Positions 8,750-17,447 of a stretch of DNA of 58,394 nt are shown here, piece after piece (position 1 is the stretch's first letter; each line of letters begins with the position of its first letter). The notes below the pieces were generated by a model. It worked only from the letters and a program-made list of their open reading frames with translations, had not been told where the DNA came from and did not search any database. The DNA is from an uncultured Phycisphaerales bacterium (lineage in GTDB: Bacteria; Planctomycetota; Phycisphaerae; UBA1845; Fen-1342), in assembly GCA_903914415.1 (NCBI GenBank), contig CAIWOY010000071.1, forward strand, positions 1 through 58,394. The letters run 5' to 3'. The translations under genes and the position numbers were made by a program.

Positions 8750-9715
8750 ATGGCTGCCCAGCGGATCCTGATTACACGTCGCGTGCCGCCGCCGGCGGTC
8801 GAGCTGCTGCAAAACGCCGGGTGTGCCGTCGACCTCGTCGATCAGGACGATCCGCCGTCGCGCGAGGAGCTGCTGCGACGCGTCCCCGGCGTGGCGGGGA
8901 TGATCACGATGCTCAGCGAGCGCATCGACGCGGCCCTGCTCGATGCGGCCGGGCCGTCGCTCCGCGTCGTCGCCAACTTCGCCGTCGGGTTCGACAACAT
9001 CGACCTGGAGACGTGTAAACAGCGCGGCGTACGCGTTACGAACACGCCGGGCGTGCTGACCGACGCGACCGCGGACTTGGCGTGGACGCTGATCCTCGCC
9101 ACCGCCCGGCGGGCCGTCGAAGGGGACCGACTCGTCCGGGCCGGAAAGTGGACCGGCTGGGCGCCGATGCAATTCCTCGGCTTGCAGCTCAGCGGCGCGA
9201 CGCTGGGGCTCGTCGGGGCCGGCCGCATCGGCACCGCGGTTGCCCTGCGCTCGCTCGGGTTCAACATGCACGTGCTCTATGTCGATGCACAGCCGTGCGC
9301 CGAGCTGGAACAGCGGGTGCACGCGCAGCGCGTCGCGCTGCCCGAGTTGCTGCAGGCCGCCGACGTGGTCTCGCTGCACGTCCCGCTGACGCCGCAGACG
9401 CGGCATATGATCGGAGCGCCGGAGTTGGCGGCGATGAAGCCGACCGCGATCCTGATCAACACGTCGCGCGGGCCGGTAGTGGACGAGGCGGCGCTGGTTG
9501 AGGCGCTACGGAGCCGGCGGATCGCGGGCGCGGGCTTCGACGTTTACGAGCACGAGCCGCGACTGACGCCCGGCCTCACGGACCTGCCCAACGTCGTGCT
9601 GTTGCCGCACCTGGGCAGCGGGACGACGGCGACACGGCAGAAGATGTCGCAGATGACGGCCGAGAACGTGCTGGCGGTGCTCCAAGGCCGCGAGCCGCGG
9701 AACCCGGTTGTATAG
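8750..9715 (+). CDS. D-isomer 2-hydroxyacid dehydrogenase (glyoxylate/hydroxypyruvate reductase type)
   Basis: NAD(P)-dependent reduction of a 2-oxo acid, most like glyoxylate or hydroxypyruvate reductases. The 321 residues match the family. The Rossmann loop is GLVGAGRIGTAVA (about residues 154-166). The catalytic trio is Arg in LINTSRGPVVDE, Glu in DVYEHEPRL and His in LLPHLGSGT. The N-terminal substrate domain includes VVANFAVGFDNIDLE and NTPGVLTDATADLAW, which fits the GyaR/GRHPR branch rather than PGDH, and there is no C-terminal ACT domain. It is monocistronic, and two hairpins just after the stop codon may end transcription. Confidence 0.9.
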   Translation: MAAQRILITRRVPPPAVELLQNAGCAVDLVDQDDPPSREELLRRVPGVAGMITMLSERIDAALLDAAGPSLRVVANFAVGFDNIDLETCKQRGVRVTNTPGVLTDATADLAWTLILATARRAVEGDRLVRAGKWTGWAPMQFLGLQLSGATLGLVGAGRIGTAVALRSLGFNMHVLYVDAQPCAELEQRVHAQRVALPELLQAADVVSLHVPLTPQTRHMIGAPELAAMKPTAILINTSRGPVVDEAALVEALRSRRIAGAGFDVYEHEPRLTPGLTDLPNVVLLPHLGSGTTATRQKMSQMTAENVLAVLQGREPRNPVV

Positions 9716-9720
9716 CAGAG

Positions 9721-9763
9721 CCGGGCTGTCCTCAGCCCGGGCCCCGGCGTGAGGACACGCCGG
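9721..9763. repeat. Two adjacent hairpins with complementary loops
   Basis: Immediately 3' of the dehydrogenase gene lie two perfect 8-bp stem-loops: CCGGGCTG/CAGCCCGG (9721-9728 and 9733-9740) with loop TCCT, and CCGGCGTG/CACGCCGG (9744-9751 and 9756-9763) with loop AGGA. The two loops are reverse complements of each other. There is no U-tract, so this is more likely an extragenic palindromic repeat than a classical terminator. Confidence 0.75.
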
Positions 9764-9785
9764 CTCGGTTGATCGATCGAGCGCC

Positions 9786-9838
9786 GGCCCCCCGTGGCCG
9801 ACGTCGGTTGTAGCGTTGGCCCCCCGTGGCCAACGTCG
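9786..9838. repeat. Imperfect direct repeat of 21 bp
   Basis: GGCCCCCCGTGGCC followed by GACGTCG (9786-9806) recurs at 9818-9838 with one change, in a 32-bp period, ending 20 bp before the gapN start codon. Each copy contains the palindrome GGCC..GGCC. The position so close to the ribosome binding site could affect expression, but a dispersed repeat is the simpler reading. Confidence 0.65.
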
Positions 9839-9858
9839 CAGTCAGAGAGGCAACGCCC

Positions 9859-11490
9859 ATGCCAACGCGCGTCAGTGCGCCCGCACGCGTTTTTCCCGGC
9901 TCGCTGGAGCAAGTTCCGCCGGACATGCGCCTGCCGTATTACAAAGACGGTGCGCGGTATCTGATCGACGGGCGCGTGCGGACGTGGAATGGTCCGTGCG
10001 AGGAGGCCGTTTCGCCCGTGTGCGTGGGCGAGGGCGGGAGTCTGCGCCGGCACGTGCTGGGCCGCTACCCAATGATGACGGCGGCGGAGGCGCGCGAGGC
10101 ACTGGCCGCGGCGCAGCGGGCCTACGACAACGGCTGTGGGACGTGGCCGACGATGTCGGTGGCCGACCGCATCCGCCACGTCGAGGAGTTCCTCCCGCGC
10201 GTGGTCGCCGTCCGCGACGAGGTCGTCCGTTTGCTGATGTGGGAGATCGGCAAGACGCTGCCTGACGCCCGCAAGGAGTTCGATCGCACGGTCGATTACA
10301 TCCGCGACACGATCCAGGCGCTCAAGGAGCTGGACCGCACCAGCTCGCGCTTCGCCGTCGAGCAGGGCTTCGTCGCCCAGATTCGCCGCAGCCCGCTCGG
10401 CGTCGTCCTGTGCATGGGCCCGTACAACTATCCGCTCAACGAGACGTTCACCACGCTGATCCCCGCGCTGATCATGGGCAACACGGTGGTTTTCAAGCCG
10501 CCGAAGCACGGCGTGCTGCTGCACGCGCCGCTGTTGCAGGCGTTCGCGGACTCGTTCCCGCCGGGGGTCGTCAACACGATCTATGGCGCCGGCCGCGTTG
10601 TCGCCGGGCCGCTCATGGAAAGCGACGGCGTGCAGGTGCTCGCGTTCATCGGCTCGGCGAAGGTTGCCGCACTGCTCAAGCACCAGCATCCGCAGGCGAA
10701 TCGTCTGCGCTGCGTGCTCGGCCTGGAGGCGAAGAACCCCGCCATTGTTCTGCCGGACGCGGACCTCGATCTCGCGGTCAAGGAATGCACACTCGGCGCG
10801 CTGTCGTTCAATGGGCAGCGCTGCACGGCGATCAAGATCGTCTTCGTGCACCGCAGCGTGGCGCCGGACTTCTGCCAGCGCCTGGCGGATGCCGTCGGCA
10901 CGCTCGGCGTGGGGATGCCGTGGGAAGAAGGCGTGCAGATCACGCCGCTGCCGGAGGACGACAAGCCGCAGTGGCTCAAGAAGCTCGTGGATGACGCGGC
11001 GGCGGGCGGGGCGCGCGTCTTGAATGCCGGCGGCGGCACGATCGACCAGACGCTGTACTACCCGGCAGTGCTGTATCCCGCGCAGCCGGAGATGGAGATC
11101 TGTCAGGTCGAGCAGTTCGGGCCGGTGCTGCCGGTCGTGCCGTACGACGACGAGCAGGAGGTGGTCGACTGGGCGGTGAAAAGCCCGGTGGGGCAGCAGG
11201 CGTCGCTGTTCGGCGGCGACGCGCGGAGCCTGAGCCGGCTGATCGACACGCTGGTCAACCAGGTCTGCCGCGTGAACATCAACAGCCAATGTCAGCGCGG
11301 CCCGGACGTGTTCCCGTTCACCGGCCGCAAGGACTCGGCCGAGGGGACGCTCTCGGTTTCCGATGCGCTGCGGGTGTTCTCGATCCGGAGCCTGGTCGCC
11401 GCCAAGGCCAACGAGGTGAACGAGGCGATCGTCTCAGAGATCGTCCGCGGGCGGCATTCGAACTTCTTGTCGACCGACTTCATTTTCTGA
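9859..11490 (+). CDS. gapN: NADP-dependent glyceraldehyde-3-phosphate dehydrogenase (non-phosphorylating)
   Basis: Oxidises glyceraldehyde-3-phosphate directly to 3-phosphoglycerate, making NADPH and bypassing the ATP-yielding step of glycolysis. The ATG at 9859 is chosen because AGAGAGG sits upstream; a GTG at 9826 is in frame but lies inside a repeat. The 543 residues form a complete aldehyde dehydrogenase. The catalytic Cys322 lies in SFNGQRCTAIK, the GapN-style active site, and Glu sits in VLGLEAKNPAIV. The cofactor region includes GNTVVFKPPKHG and FIGSAKVAALL. The C-terminus (FPFTGRKDSAEGTLSVSDAL) also resembles GapN. The gene stands alone and converges with galE. Confidence 0.87.
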   Translation: MPTRVSAPARVFPGSLEQVPPDMRLPYYKDGARYLIDGRVRTWNGPCEEAVSPVCVGEGGSLRRHVLGRYPMMTAAEAREALAAAQRAYDNGCGTWPTMSVADRIRHVEEFLPRVVAVRDEVVRLLMWEIGKTLPDARKEFDRTVDYIRDTIQALKELDRTSSRFAVEQGFVAQIRRSPLGVVLCMGPYNYPLNETFTTLIPALIMGNTVVFKPPKHGVLLHAPLLQAFADSFPPGVVNTIYGAGRVVAGPLMESDGVQVLAFIGSAKVAALLKHQHPQANRLRCVLGLEAKNPAIVLPDADLDLAVKECTLGALSFNGQRCTAIKIVFVHRSVAPDFCQRLADAVGTLGVGMPWEEGVQITPLPEDDKPQWLKKLVDDAAAGGARVLNAGGGTIDQTLYYPAVLYPAQPEMEICQVEQFGPVLPVVPYDDEQEVVDWAVKSPVGQQASLFGGDARSLSRLIDTLVNQVCRVNINSQCQRGPDVFPFTGRKDSAEGTLSVSDALRVFSIRSLVAAKANEVNEAIVSEIVRGRHSNFLSTDFIF

Positions 11491-11523
11491 ACCACCCTCG
11501 CTCGCCCCCGCGCGCGGCCGCTC

Positions 11524-12513
11524 CTACTTATCGTCGTACCCGCGCGGGTGCGCGTGGTGCCAGCGCCAGGCGGTCTCGATCGTTTTCTTGACGTCGCGGT
11601 ACTGCGGCTCCCAGCCGTAACGCTGGCGCAACCTGGTCGGGTCGGCGTAGAGCGCCGCTGGGTCGCCGGGCCGCCGGGGTGTTTCCGCGGCCGGGATCGC
11701 GTGGCCGGTGATCTCGCGGGCGGCGGCGATGATCTCGCGGACACTGTTTCCGTTGCCAGTGCCGACGTTGTACGCCTCGACGACGCCGGGCTGGCAGCCC
11801 TCGACCGCCAGCCGGTGCGTCTCCCCGAGGTCCTCGACGTGGATGTAGTCGCGGATGCAGGTGCCGTCCGGCGTCGGGTAGTCGGTCCCGAAGACCTTGA
11901 TGTTGGGCCGCTGCCCGAGCGCGACCTGGAGCACGAGCGGGATCAGGTGAATCTCGGGATCGTGGTCCTCGCCGATGCGGCCGTCCGCGGCGGCGCCGGA
12001 AGCGTTGAAGTACCGCAGCGCGACCGAGCCCAGCCCCCACGCGACCGCCGAGTGCTGCAGCATCCACTCGACCGCCAGCTTCGTGTTGCCGTAGGGGTTG
12101 ATCGGGCTCTTCGGCAGGTCCTCGACGATCGGCAGCTTCTCCGGCTCGCCGTAGACCGCGCACGAGCTGCTGAAGATGAAGCGTTTGACGCCGTGGGCGG
12201 CCATGCACTGGAGCAGGTTGAGGGTGTTGGCGACGTTGTTGTGCCAGTACTTGAGGGGCTCGTTGACGGACTCGCCGACGTTGAGGAAGGCGGCGAAGTG
12301 CATGGCGGCGTCGAAGCGGGCTTCTTCGAAGACGCCGTCGAGGCTGGCCGGGTCGCCCAGGTCGCCTTCGACGAAGGTGGCTTTCGGGTCGACGGCGGCC
12401 CGATGCCCCGCGCTGAGGTTGTCGTAGACGGTGACCTCGTGGCCCGCGGCCACCAGCCGCCGCACGCAATGGCTGCCGACGTATCCCGCCCCGCCGACGA
12501 CGAAGATCTTCAT
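11524..12513 (-). CDS. galE: UDP-glucose 4-epimerase
   Basis: Interconverts UDP-glucose and UDP-galactose, feeding envelope polysaccharide synthesis. The start at 12513 is set by the N-terminal Rossmann strand MKIFVVGGAGYVGSH with GAGAGG upstream; 18 further in-frame codons exist but do not fit the family. The 329 residues contain the GxxGxxG loop (residues 7-13), the Ser-rich strand FSSSCAVYG, catalytic Tyr141 and Lys145 in NPYGNTKLA, and the C-terminal RRPGDPAALYAD of GalE proteins. Substrate specificity for the N-acetylated sugars is possible and cannot be excluded. It converges with gapN across 33 bp. Confidence 0.93.
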   Translation of the reverse strand: MKIFVVGGAGYVGSHCVRRLVAAGHEVTVYDNLSAGHRAAVDPKATFVEGDLGDPASLDGVFEEARFDAAMHFAAFLNVGESVNEPLKYWHNNVANTLNLLQCMAAHGVKRFIFSSSCAVYGEPEKLPIVEDLPKSPINPYGNTKLAVEWMLQHSAVAWGLGSVALRYFNASGAAADGRIGEDHDPEIHLIPLVLQVALGQRPNIKVFGTDYPTPDGTCIRDYIHVEDLGETHRLAVEGCQPGVVEAYNVGTGNGNSVREIIAAAREITGHAIPAAETPRRPGDPAALYADPTRLRQRYGWEPQYRDVKKTIETAWRWHHAHPRGYDDK

Positions 12514-12683
12514 GTCGCGTTCCTCTCGAAGCTCTGTTGGCCGGACTGACGCGTGTTTATACCGCACCGGGCGGGATCGTGCATCTTGCGGATGCCGCGG
12601 GCATCGTCCCCACCTCGCCCGCGGGCTCGTCGGTCGCCGCGTTTGCGCTTTCCCCGGGCCCGGGCGTCGGCTAGATTGCGGGC

Positions 12684-15389
12684 GTGCCCACCCCTGCCTC
12701 GCAGTCTGCGGGACCGCACGCGCCGCCGGACGATGCGCGGCTGACGCCCGCGATGCGCCAGTACTGGGAGCAGAAGCAGCAGGCGCCGGAGGCGATCCTG
12801 CTCTTTCGCATGGGGGATTTCTACGAGATGTTCTACGAGGACGCCGAGCTGGGGGCGCGGGCGCTGGGCATCACGCTGACCAGCCGCGACGGGGGCAAGA
12901 CGCCGTTGGCCGGCATCCCCCACCACGCGCTGGAGACCTACCTCGCAAAGCTCGTCGCGGCCGGCTTCCGCGTCGCGATCAGCGAGCAGATCGAGGACCC
13001 ACGCCAAGCCAAGGGCGTCGTGCAGCGCGCGATCGTCCGCGTCGTCACGCCGGGCACGCTGACCGACGACGCGCTGCTCGAACGCACGCGGAGCAACGTG
13101 CTGGCGGCGATCGTCGGTGGGGGGGCGGAGCGGTCGCACGCGGCCGGTACGGACGTGGGCTTGGCGTGGCTCGAGCTTTCCACCGGCGAGTTCGTCGTGC
13201 AGACGCATCCGCGCGACGGCGGCGTGCTGCCGGCGCGACTGCTCGACGAGTTGGCCCGTCTGGAACCGGCCGAGATTCTGCTGCCGGACGAGTCGCCCGC
13301 GACGCGGCAGCCGGTGGCCGAGGAGCTGCGCGGCCGCACGAGTGCGGCGACCACATACCGCAGCCCGGCGGACTTCACGCCCGAGCGCGCCGCGCAAATC
13401 CTGCGCGAGCATTTTGAGACCGCAGGATTGGAGGGCTTCGGTTTCGAGCACATGGAGCCGGCCCTCCAGGCGGCCGGTGCGCTGCTCGCGTACGTGCGCG
13501 AGACGCAGAAGTCGGCGGCGCGCCACCTGCGTCCGCCGCGGCGTCAGGCCGGCGAGGATTACGTCACGCTCGACGCCGTCACGCTGCGGTCGCTGGAGGT
13601 CGAGCGCACGCTGCGGACCGGGTCGCGCGAGAGCACGCTGCTGGCAGCCATCGATCGCACGAGCAATCCGATGGGGGCCCGCCTGCTGCGGACGTGGCTG
13701 TGCTATCCGCTACGCCGCGTCGAGCAGATCGCGTGGCGACAGAACGTGATCGATGCGTTGCGGAGTGCCACCGCGGCGCGGACTGCTCTCCAACGCGCGC
13801 TGGCGGAGATGGGCGATCTGGAGCGGATGCTCGGCCGCCTCGGCGTGCAGCGCACCACGCCGCGCGACTTGCGCGCCCTCGGCGACGGACTCGCGCGGCT
13901 GGCGGAGATTCGGACGGCGTTGCGGGGTCTGCACGTCGCGGAGTGCGACGCGTTGGCCGGGGAGCTGGAGGGCGTGGACGACGTGGCGACGCGGCTGTGC
14001 GCCGCGCTGCGCCCGGACGCGCCGCTCGCAGTCCGCGAGGGCGGGATTTTCGCCGACGGATACGAGACCGAGTTGGACCGTCTGTGCTCGATCCAGCGCG
14101 ACGGGCAGCAGTGGCTGGCGGAGTTCCAGGCCCGCGAGATGCAGCGCACGGGCATCCCGTCGCTGAAGGTGGCGTACAACAAGGTCTTCGGCTTCTACAT
14201 CGAGGTGACGCACGCACACCAGCGCCGCGTGCCGCCCGATTATGTGCGCAAGCAGACGACCAAGAACGCCGAGCGCTACATCACCGACGAGCTGAAGCGG
14301 CACGAGTCCGAGGCGCTGTCGGCCGAAGCCCGCACGAACGACCTGGAGTACGACCTGTTCGTCGCCCTGCGCGACGAGTTGCTGCCGCACATCCCCGTCC
14401 TCCAGCGTGCGGCGCGCGCCCTGGCACAGCTCGACGTGCTGGCCGGCTGGGCGGAGCTAGCGGCCGCGCGGCGGTACTGCCGGCCGGAGTTTGTCGGCGA
14501 GCCGGTGCTTGAGATCAGTGCGGGCCGTCATCCCGTCCTCGAGCAGACACTCGACGCGAGTTTCGTCGCGAACGACACGCATCTGGCCGCCGGCGGCAAG
14601 TCGCTGGCCCTGATCACCGGGCCGAACATGGCCGGCAAGAGCACGTACATCCGCCAGGTCGCGCTGCTGGCGCTACTCGCCCACTGCGGCGCATGGGTGC
14701 CGGCGCAGGCGTTGCGGCTGGGCGTGATCGACCGCATCTTCACGCGCGTCGGCGCGAGCGACGAGCTGGCCCGCGGGCAATCCACCTTCATGGTCGAGAT
14801 GCTCGAAACCGCGAACATCCTGCACAACGCGACACGCCACAGCCTCGTCATTCTCGACGAGGTCGGCCGCGGCACCAGCACGTTCGACGGCGTCGCGCTG
14901 GCGTGGGCCATTACCGAGCACCTGGCCACGCACCTGGGCTGCCGCACGCTGTTCGCGACGCACTACCACGAGTTGCCCGAGCTGGGCGAGCTGCTCGACC
15001 CGGTGTTCAACCTGAACGTCGCGGTGCGCGAATACGAGGACCAGGTCGTGTTTTTGCACCACATCGTGCCCGGGGCGGCAGACCGCAGCTACGGCCTGCA
15101 CGTCGGCAAGCTGGCGGGCCTGCCGCGGGCCGTGCTCGAGCGGGCGAACGCGGTCCTCAACGAGCTGGAGAGGACTTTCGCGCGCGAGTCGCAACGGCCG
15201 GTGCTGGCGGCCGTGCAGCGCCGTCGGCTGCGGCAGCTCCGCCTCTTCGAGGAGCCGGAGGAGACGGTGGTGCGCGAGTTGCGTGAGCTGACGTTGGCCA
15301 GTTGCGCACCGGCGGCCGCGTGGGAGCGGATTCGCGCCTGGCGCAAACTGCTGGGGCTGGAGGATGTCTCCGGAGCGCCGCCCGCATGA
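12684..15389 (+). CDS. mutS: DNA mismatch repair protein MutS
   Basis: Recognises mismatches and starts methyl-independent or MutL-dependent repair. The 901-residue protein begins at a GTG (12684). The mismatch-binding Phe-X-Glu motif is in FRMGDFYEMFYED (about residues 44-56). Connector, lever and clamp domains follow. The ATPase core has Walker A GPNMAGKST (about residue 647) and Walker B/signature VILDEVGRGTSTFDG (about residue 720), then the helix-turn-helix dimer region. The length is normal for MutS1 and there is no Smr domain, so it is not MutS2. Its stop codon overlaps the start of the next gene (ATGA), so the two are translationally coupled. Confidence 0.97.
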   Translation: MPTPASQSAGPHAPPDDARLTPAMRQYWEQKQQAPEAILLFRMGDFYEMFYEDAELGARALGITLTSRDGGKTPLAGIPHHALETYLAKLVAAGFRVAISEQIEDPRQAKGVVQRAIVRVVTPGTLTDDALLERTRSNVLAAIVGGGAERSHAAGTDVGLAWLELSTGEFVVQTHPRDGGVLPARLLDELARLEPAEILLPDESPATRQPVAEELRGRTSAATTYRSPADFTPERAAQILREHFETAGLEGFGFEHMEPALQAAGALLAYVRETQKSAARHLRPPRRQAGEDYVTLDAVTLRSLEVERTLRTGSRESTLLAAIDRTSNPMGARLLRTWLCYPLRRVEQIAWRQNVIDALRSATAARTALQRALAEMGDLERMLGRLGVQRTTPRDLRALGDGLARLAEIRTALRGLHVAECDALAGELEGVDDVATRLCAALRPDAPLAVREGGIFADGYETELDRLCSIQRDGQQWLAEFQAREMQRTGIPSLKVAYNKVFGFYIEVTHAHQRRVPPDYVRKQTTKNAERYITDELKRHESEALSAEARTNDLEYDLFVALRDELLPHIPVLQRAARALAQLDVLAGWAELAAARRYCRPEFVGEPVLEISAGRHPVLEQTLDASFVANDTHLAAGGKSLALITGPNMAGKSTYIRQVALLALLAHCGAWVPAQALRLGVIDRIFTRVGASDELARGQSTFMVEMLETANILHNATRHSLVILDEVGRGTSTFDGVALAWAITEHLATHLGCRTLFATHYHELPELGELLDPVFNLNVAVREYEDQVVFLHHIVPGAADRSYGLHVGKLAGLPRAVLERANAVLNELERTFARESQRPVLAAVQRRRLRQLRLFEEPEETVVRELRELTLASCAPAAAWERIRAWRKLLGLEDVSGAPPA

Positions 15390-16738
15390 AGAACCTCTGC
15401 CGACCGGGCTTCTGGTTTCCTGTCGCCCTGCTGGTAGTCACCGGCCTGGGCAGCTTGGCGCTGCAGTCCGAGCGCTGCGTGCATCTCTCTGAGCGGGACC
15501 GCACGTCCTACGGCACGATGCCGGTCTGGCGGGCACGTTTTGACGCACTGAGCGCGACGTGCGGCGTGGGCCTGCTGCTGTACGACCTGAAGGTGGACTA
15601 CACGCCGACGGGACGCTGGGTGCTGGCCGGCCTCGGGCTGGTCGGGGCGCTGCTGTACGTGGCGGCTGCACGACAGGCCGTCGGAGCACTATGGAGCGGC
15701 GCGAAGCCGTTGCCGCCGGTGTGGGTCGTGCTTGTGGCGTTCCTCGGCTGGCAGATTCTGGTGGTCCCGCTGGCGTGGTTCCTGGAACGGACATGTGGGG
15801 CGGGCGCGGCGCTGCCGACGACCACCTGGAACGCAATCGCCGCCTTCGCGTCCCTCGGCTGGCTGGAGCCGGCGACAAGCCCGCGTGCAGCGTGGATCTA
15901 CGCGCTCATCGCTTTCCTGGGAGCCCTCGGGTGGGGTGCATGGCTGCTGCCGGTTCCGGCGACGGCGCGGCGGTACGTGCGCCTGCGAAGCCTGCTCGTG
16001 CTGGTGGTGACGTGGTGCGCATTTCTGGCACTCAGCGCCGCAGTTATCAGTTGGCTGGAGGTGCCTCGCGGCGCGGCGCGCGGCACGGGGCCTGATCGGC
16101 GCCTGGCGGGGGCGCCGGCGGATGCCCGCTACGCGCGCAGCCTGGTGCAAGTGACCGCGGCGGCCGGCGCAGGACTGCCGACGGAAGAACTCAAGGAGCG
16201 CGGCGTCAGCGAGGGGACGAAGCTCGTGCTGGCCGGCGCGGTCCTGGTCGGCGGCCTGGGTGGGGCCGCAGGCGGGGGAATCCGCTGGCCGATGCTGCTG
16301 GCACTGTTGAGCGTCGCCTGGCCGTTCGGGCGCGCAACGACGGAGTCGCAGGACGACGGAACCCGCCGGCGCGTGCGCGCGGTAGTCACGTGTGTCATCA
16401 CGTTGGTGCTGCTGGTGCTCGTCGTGGCGCTGGGGCTGCTGGTGATCGAGGCGCACACGACGACCGCGTTCCAGACCGCGCCGACCCTCGGCGACGCGCT
16501 GATCGACGCGAGCTCCGCGGTCGCCGGCGGAAACCTGTCGAGCGGGCTGACGGCGACCGTCACCAGCGCAAACCTCTCCAGGGGCATCCACCAAAGTGTC
16601 GATTTATACCAGTACGGCTTGGTCTGGCTCCTGGCGGCCATGTTTATCGGGCGAACACTGCCCGTGCTGCTTCTGGCACGGCGTGCGGGCGCCCAGGGCG
16701 ACGTGGCGACATCCCGCCTGCCGCCGACGCTGATCTAG
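15386..16738 (+). CDS. TrkH/KtrB-like membrane protein (divergent)
   Basis: The start is the ATG at 15386, which overlaps the mutS stop. The 450 residues contain about ten membrane helices. The pattern resembles the Trk/Ktr cation-channel fold: TWNAIAAFASLGW followed by FLGALGWGAWL recalls the first pore-loop/helix pair, GGLGGAAGGGIRW recalls the G-S-T-A-G-G-I-K stretch after the third pair, and ASSAVAGGNLSSGLT plus MFIGRTLPVLLL recalls the last pore loop and the M-x-x-G-R-x-G-P helix. The pore-loop consensus is degraded (for example no clear S/T-V-G), so potassium transport is not assured. No TrkA/KtrA partner lies nearby. Confidence 0.6.
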   Translation: MKNLCRPGFWFPVALLVVTGLGSLALQSERCVHLSERDRTSYGTMPVWRARFDALSATCGVGLLLYDLKVDYTPTGRWVLAGLGLVGALLYVAAARQAVGALWSGAKPLPPVWVVLVAFLGWQILVVPLAWFLERTCGAGAALPTTTWNAIAAFASLGWLEPATSPRAAWIYALIAFLGALGWGAWLLPVPATARRYVRLRSLLVLVVTWCAFLALSAAVISWLEVPRGAARGTGPDRRLAGAPADARYARSLVQVTAAAGAGLPTEELKERGVSEGTKLVLAGAVLVGGLGGAAGGGIRWPMLLALLSVAWPFGRATTESQDDGTRRRVRAVVTCVITLVLLVLVVALGLLVIEAHTTTAFQTAPTLGDALIDASSAVAGGNLSSGLTATVTSANLSRGIHQSVDLYQYGLVWLLAAMFIGRTLPVLLLARRAGAQGDVATSRLPPTLI

Positions 16739-16754
16739 CCGGCTGGAGGTCCGC

Positions 16755-17435
16755 ATGACCGTCGTCGCGCTGATCCCGGCGCGCGCCGGGTCCAAACGCT
16801 TCCCCGGCAAGAACCTGGCACTGCTCGGCGGCCGGCCGTTGCTCGCCCACACGTGCGAAGCCGCCCTGGCCAGCGGCGTGCTGTCGGCAATCTATGTCAA
16901 CACGGACAGCCGCGAGATCGCCGACGTTGCCGAGCGGTGCGGCGTCGCGTGCCCGGTCTTGCGACCGAAGCACCTGGCGGCGGACGACAGCCCGACGTGG
17001 AACGCGAACATCTTCGTGCTGGACTTTCTGGCGCAGCGGGGCGAAGCGTACGACGCGGTGATGGTCTTGCAGCCGACTTCGCCGCTGCGCACCGCCGCGG
17101 ACATCCGCTCGTCGCTGGCCCTGTTCGAGGAGCATGCCCCGTGCAGCGTCGTGTCGGTCTCGCTCCTCGCGCCGCGCTCATGGCTGGGACACCTCGGCCC
17201 GGACGGCCGCTTCGAGCGTTGGCACGGCGACGAGCCGATCTATCGCTTGAACGGCGCCATCTACATTCATCGTATGGACGACTATCGGCACGATCGTCCG
17301 CCGCCGAAGACGATGGCCCATGTGATGCCGCCGGCGCGCGGCGTGGACATCGATCAGCCGGAAGACCTGGAATACGCGGAGTTTCTGTGGCAAGACGGGC
17401 GTGCCAGCGCGGAAACGGCCGCGACGGCCACATAG
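16755..17435 (+). CDS. neuA: CMP-nonulosonate (acylneuraminate) cytidylyltransferase
   Basis: Activates a sialic-acid-like nine-carbon sugar with CTP for transfer to a surface glycan. GGAGG lies seven bases before the ATG. The 226 residues carry the nucleotide-binding start IPARAGSKRFPGKNL, where the family has IPARGGSKG(I/L)P+KN, then the central QPTSPLRTAADI and the C-terminal GVDIDQPEDLEYAE. It lies 12 bp upstream of the neuB homologue. The exact sugar (Neu5Ac, legionaminate or pseudaminate) cannot be read from this sequence, so the symbol marks the family role. Confidence 0.88.
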   Translation: MTVVALIPARAGSKRFPGKNLALLGGRPLLAHTCEAALASGVLSAIYVNTDSREIADVAERCGVACPVLRPKHLAADDSPTWNANIFVLDFLAQRGEAYDAVMVLQPTSPLRTAADIRSSLALFEEHAPCSVVSVSLLAPRSWLGHLGPDGRFERWHGDEPIYRLNGAIYIHRMDDYRHDRPPPKTMAHVMPPARGVDIDQPEDLEYAEFLWQDGRASAETAATAT

Positions 17436-17447
17436 GTCGGGACCAGC

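Noticed and set aside
12568-12683. Promoter for mutS
   Set aside because: The region between galE and mutS is GC-rich and no -10/-35 pair with acceptable spacing was found.
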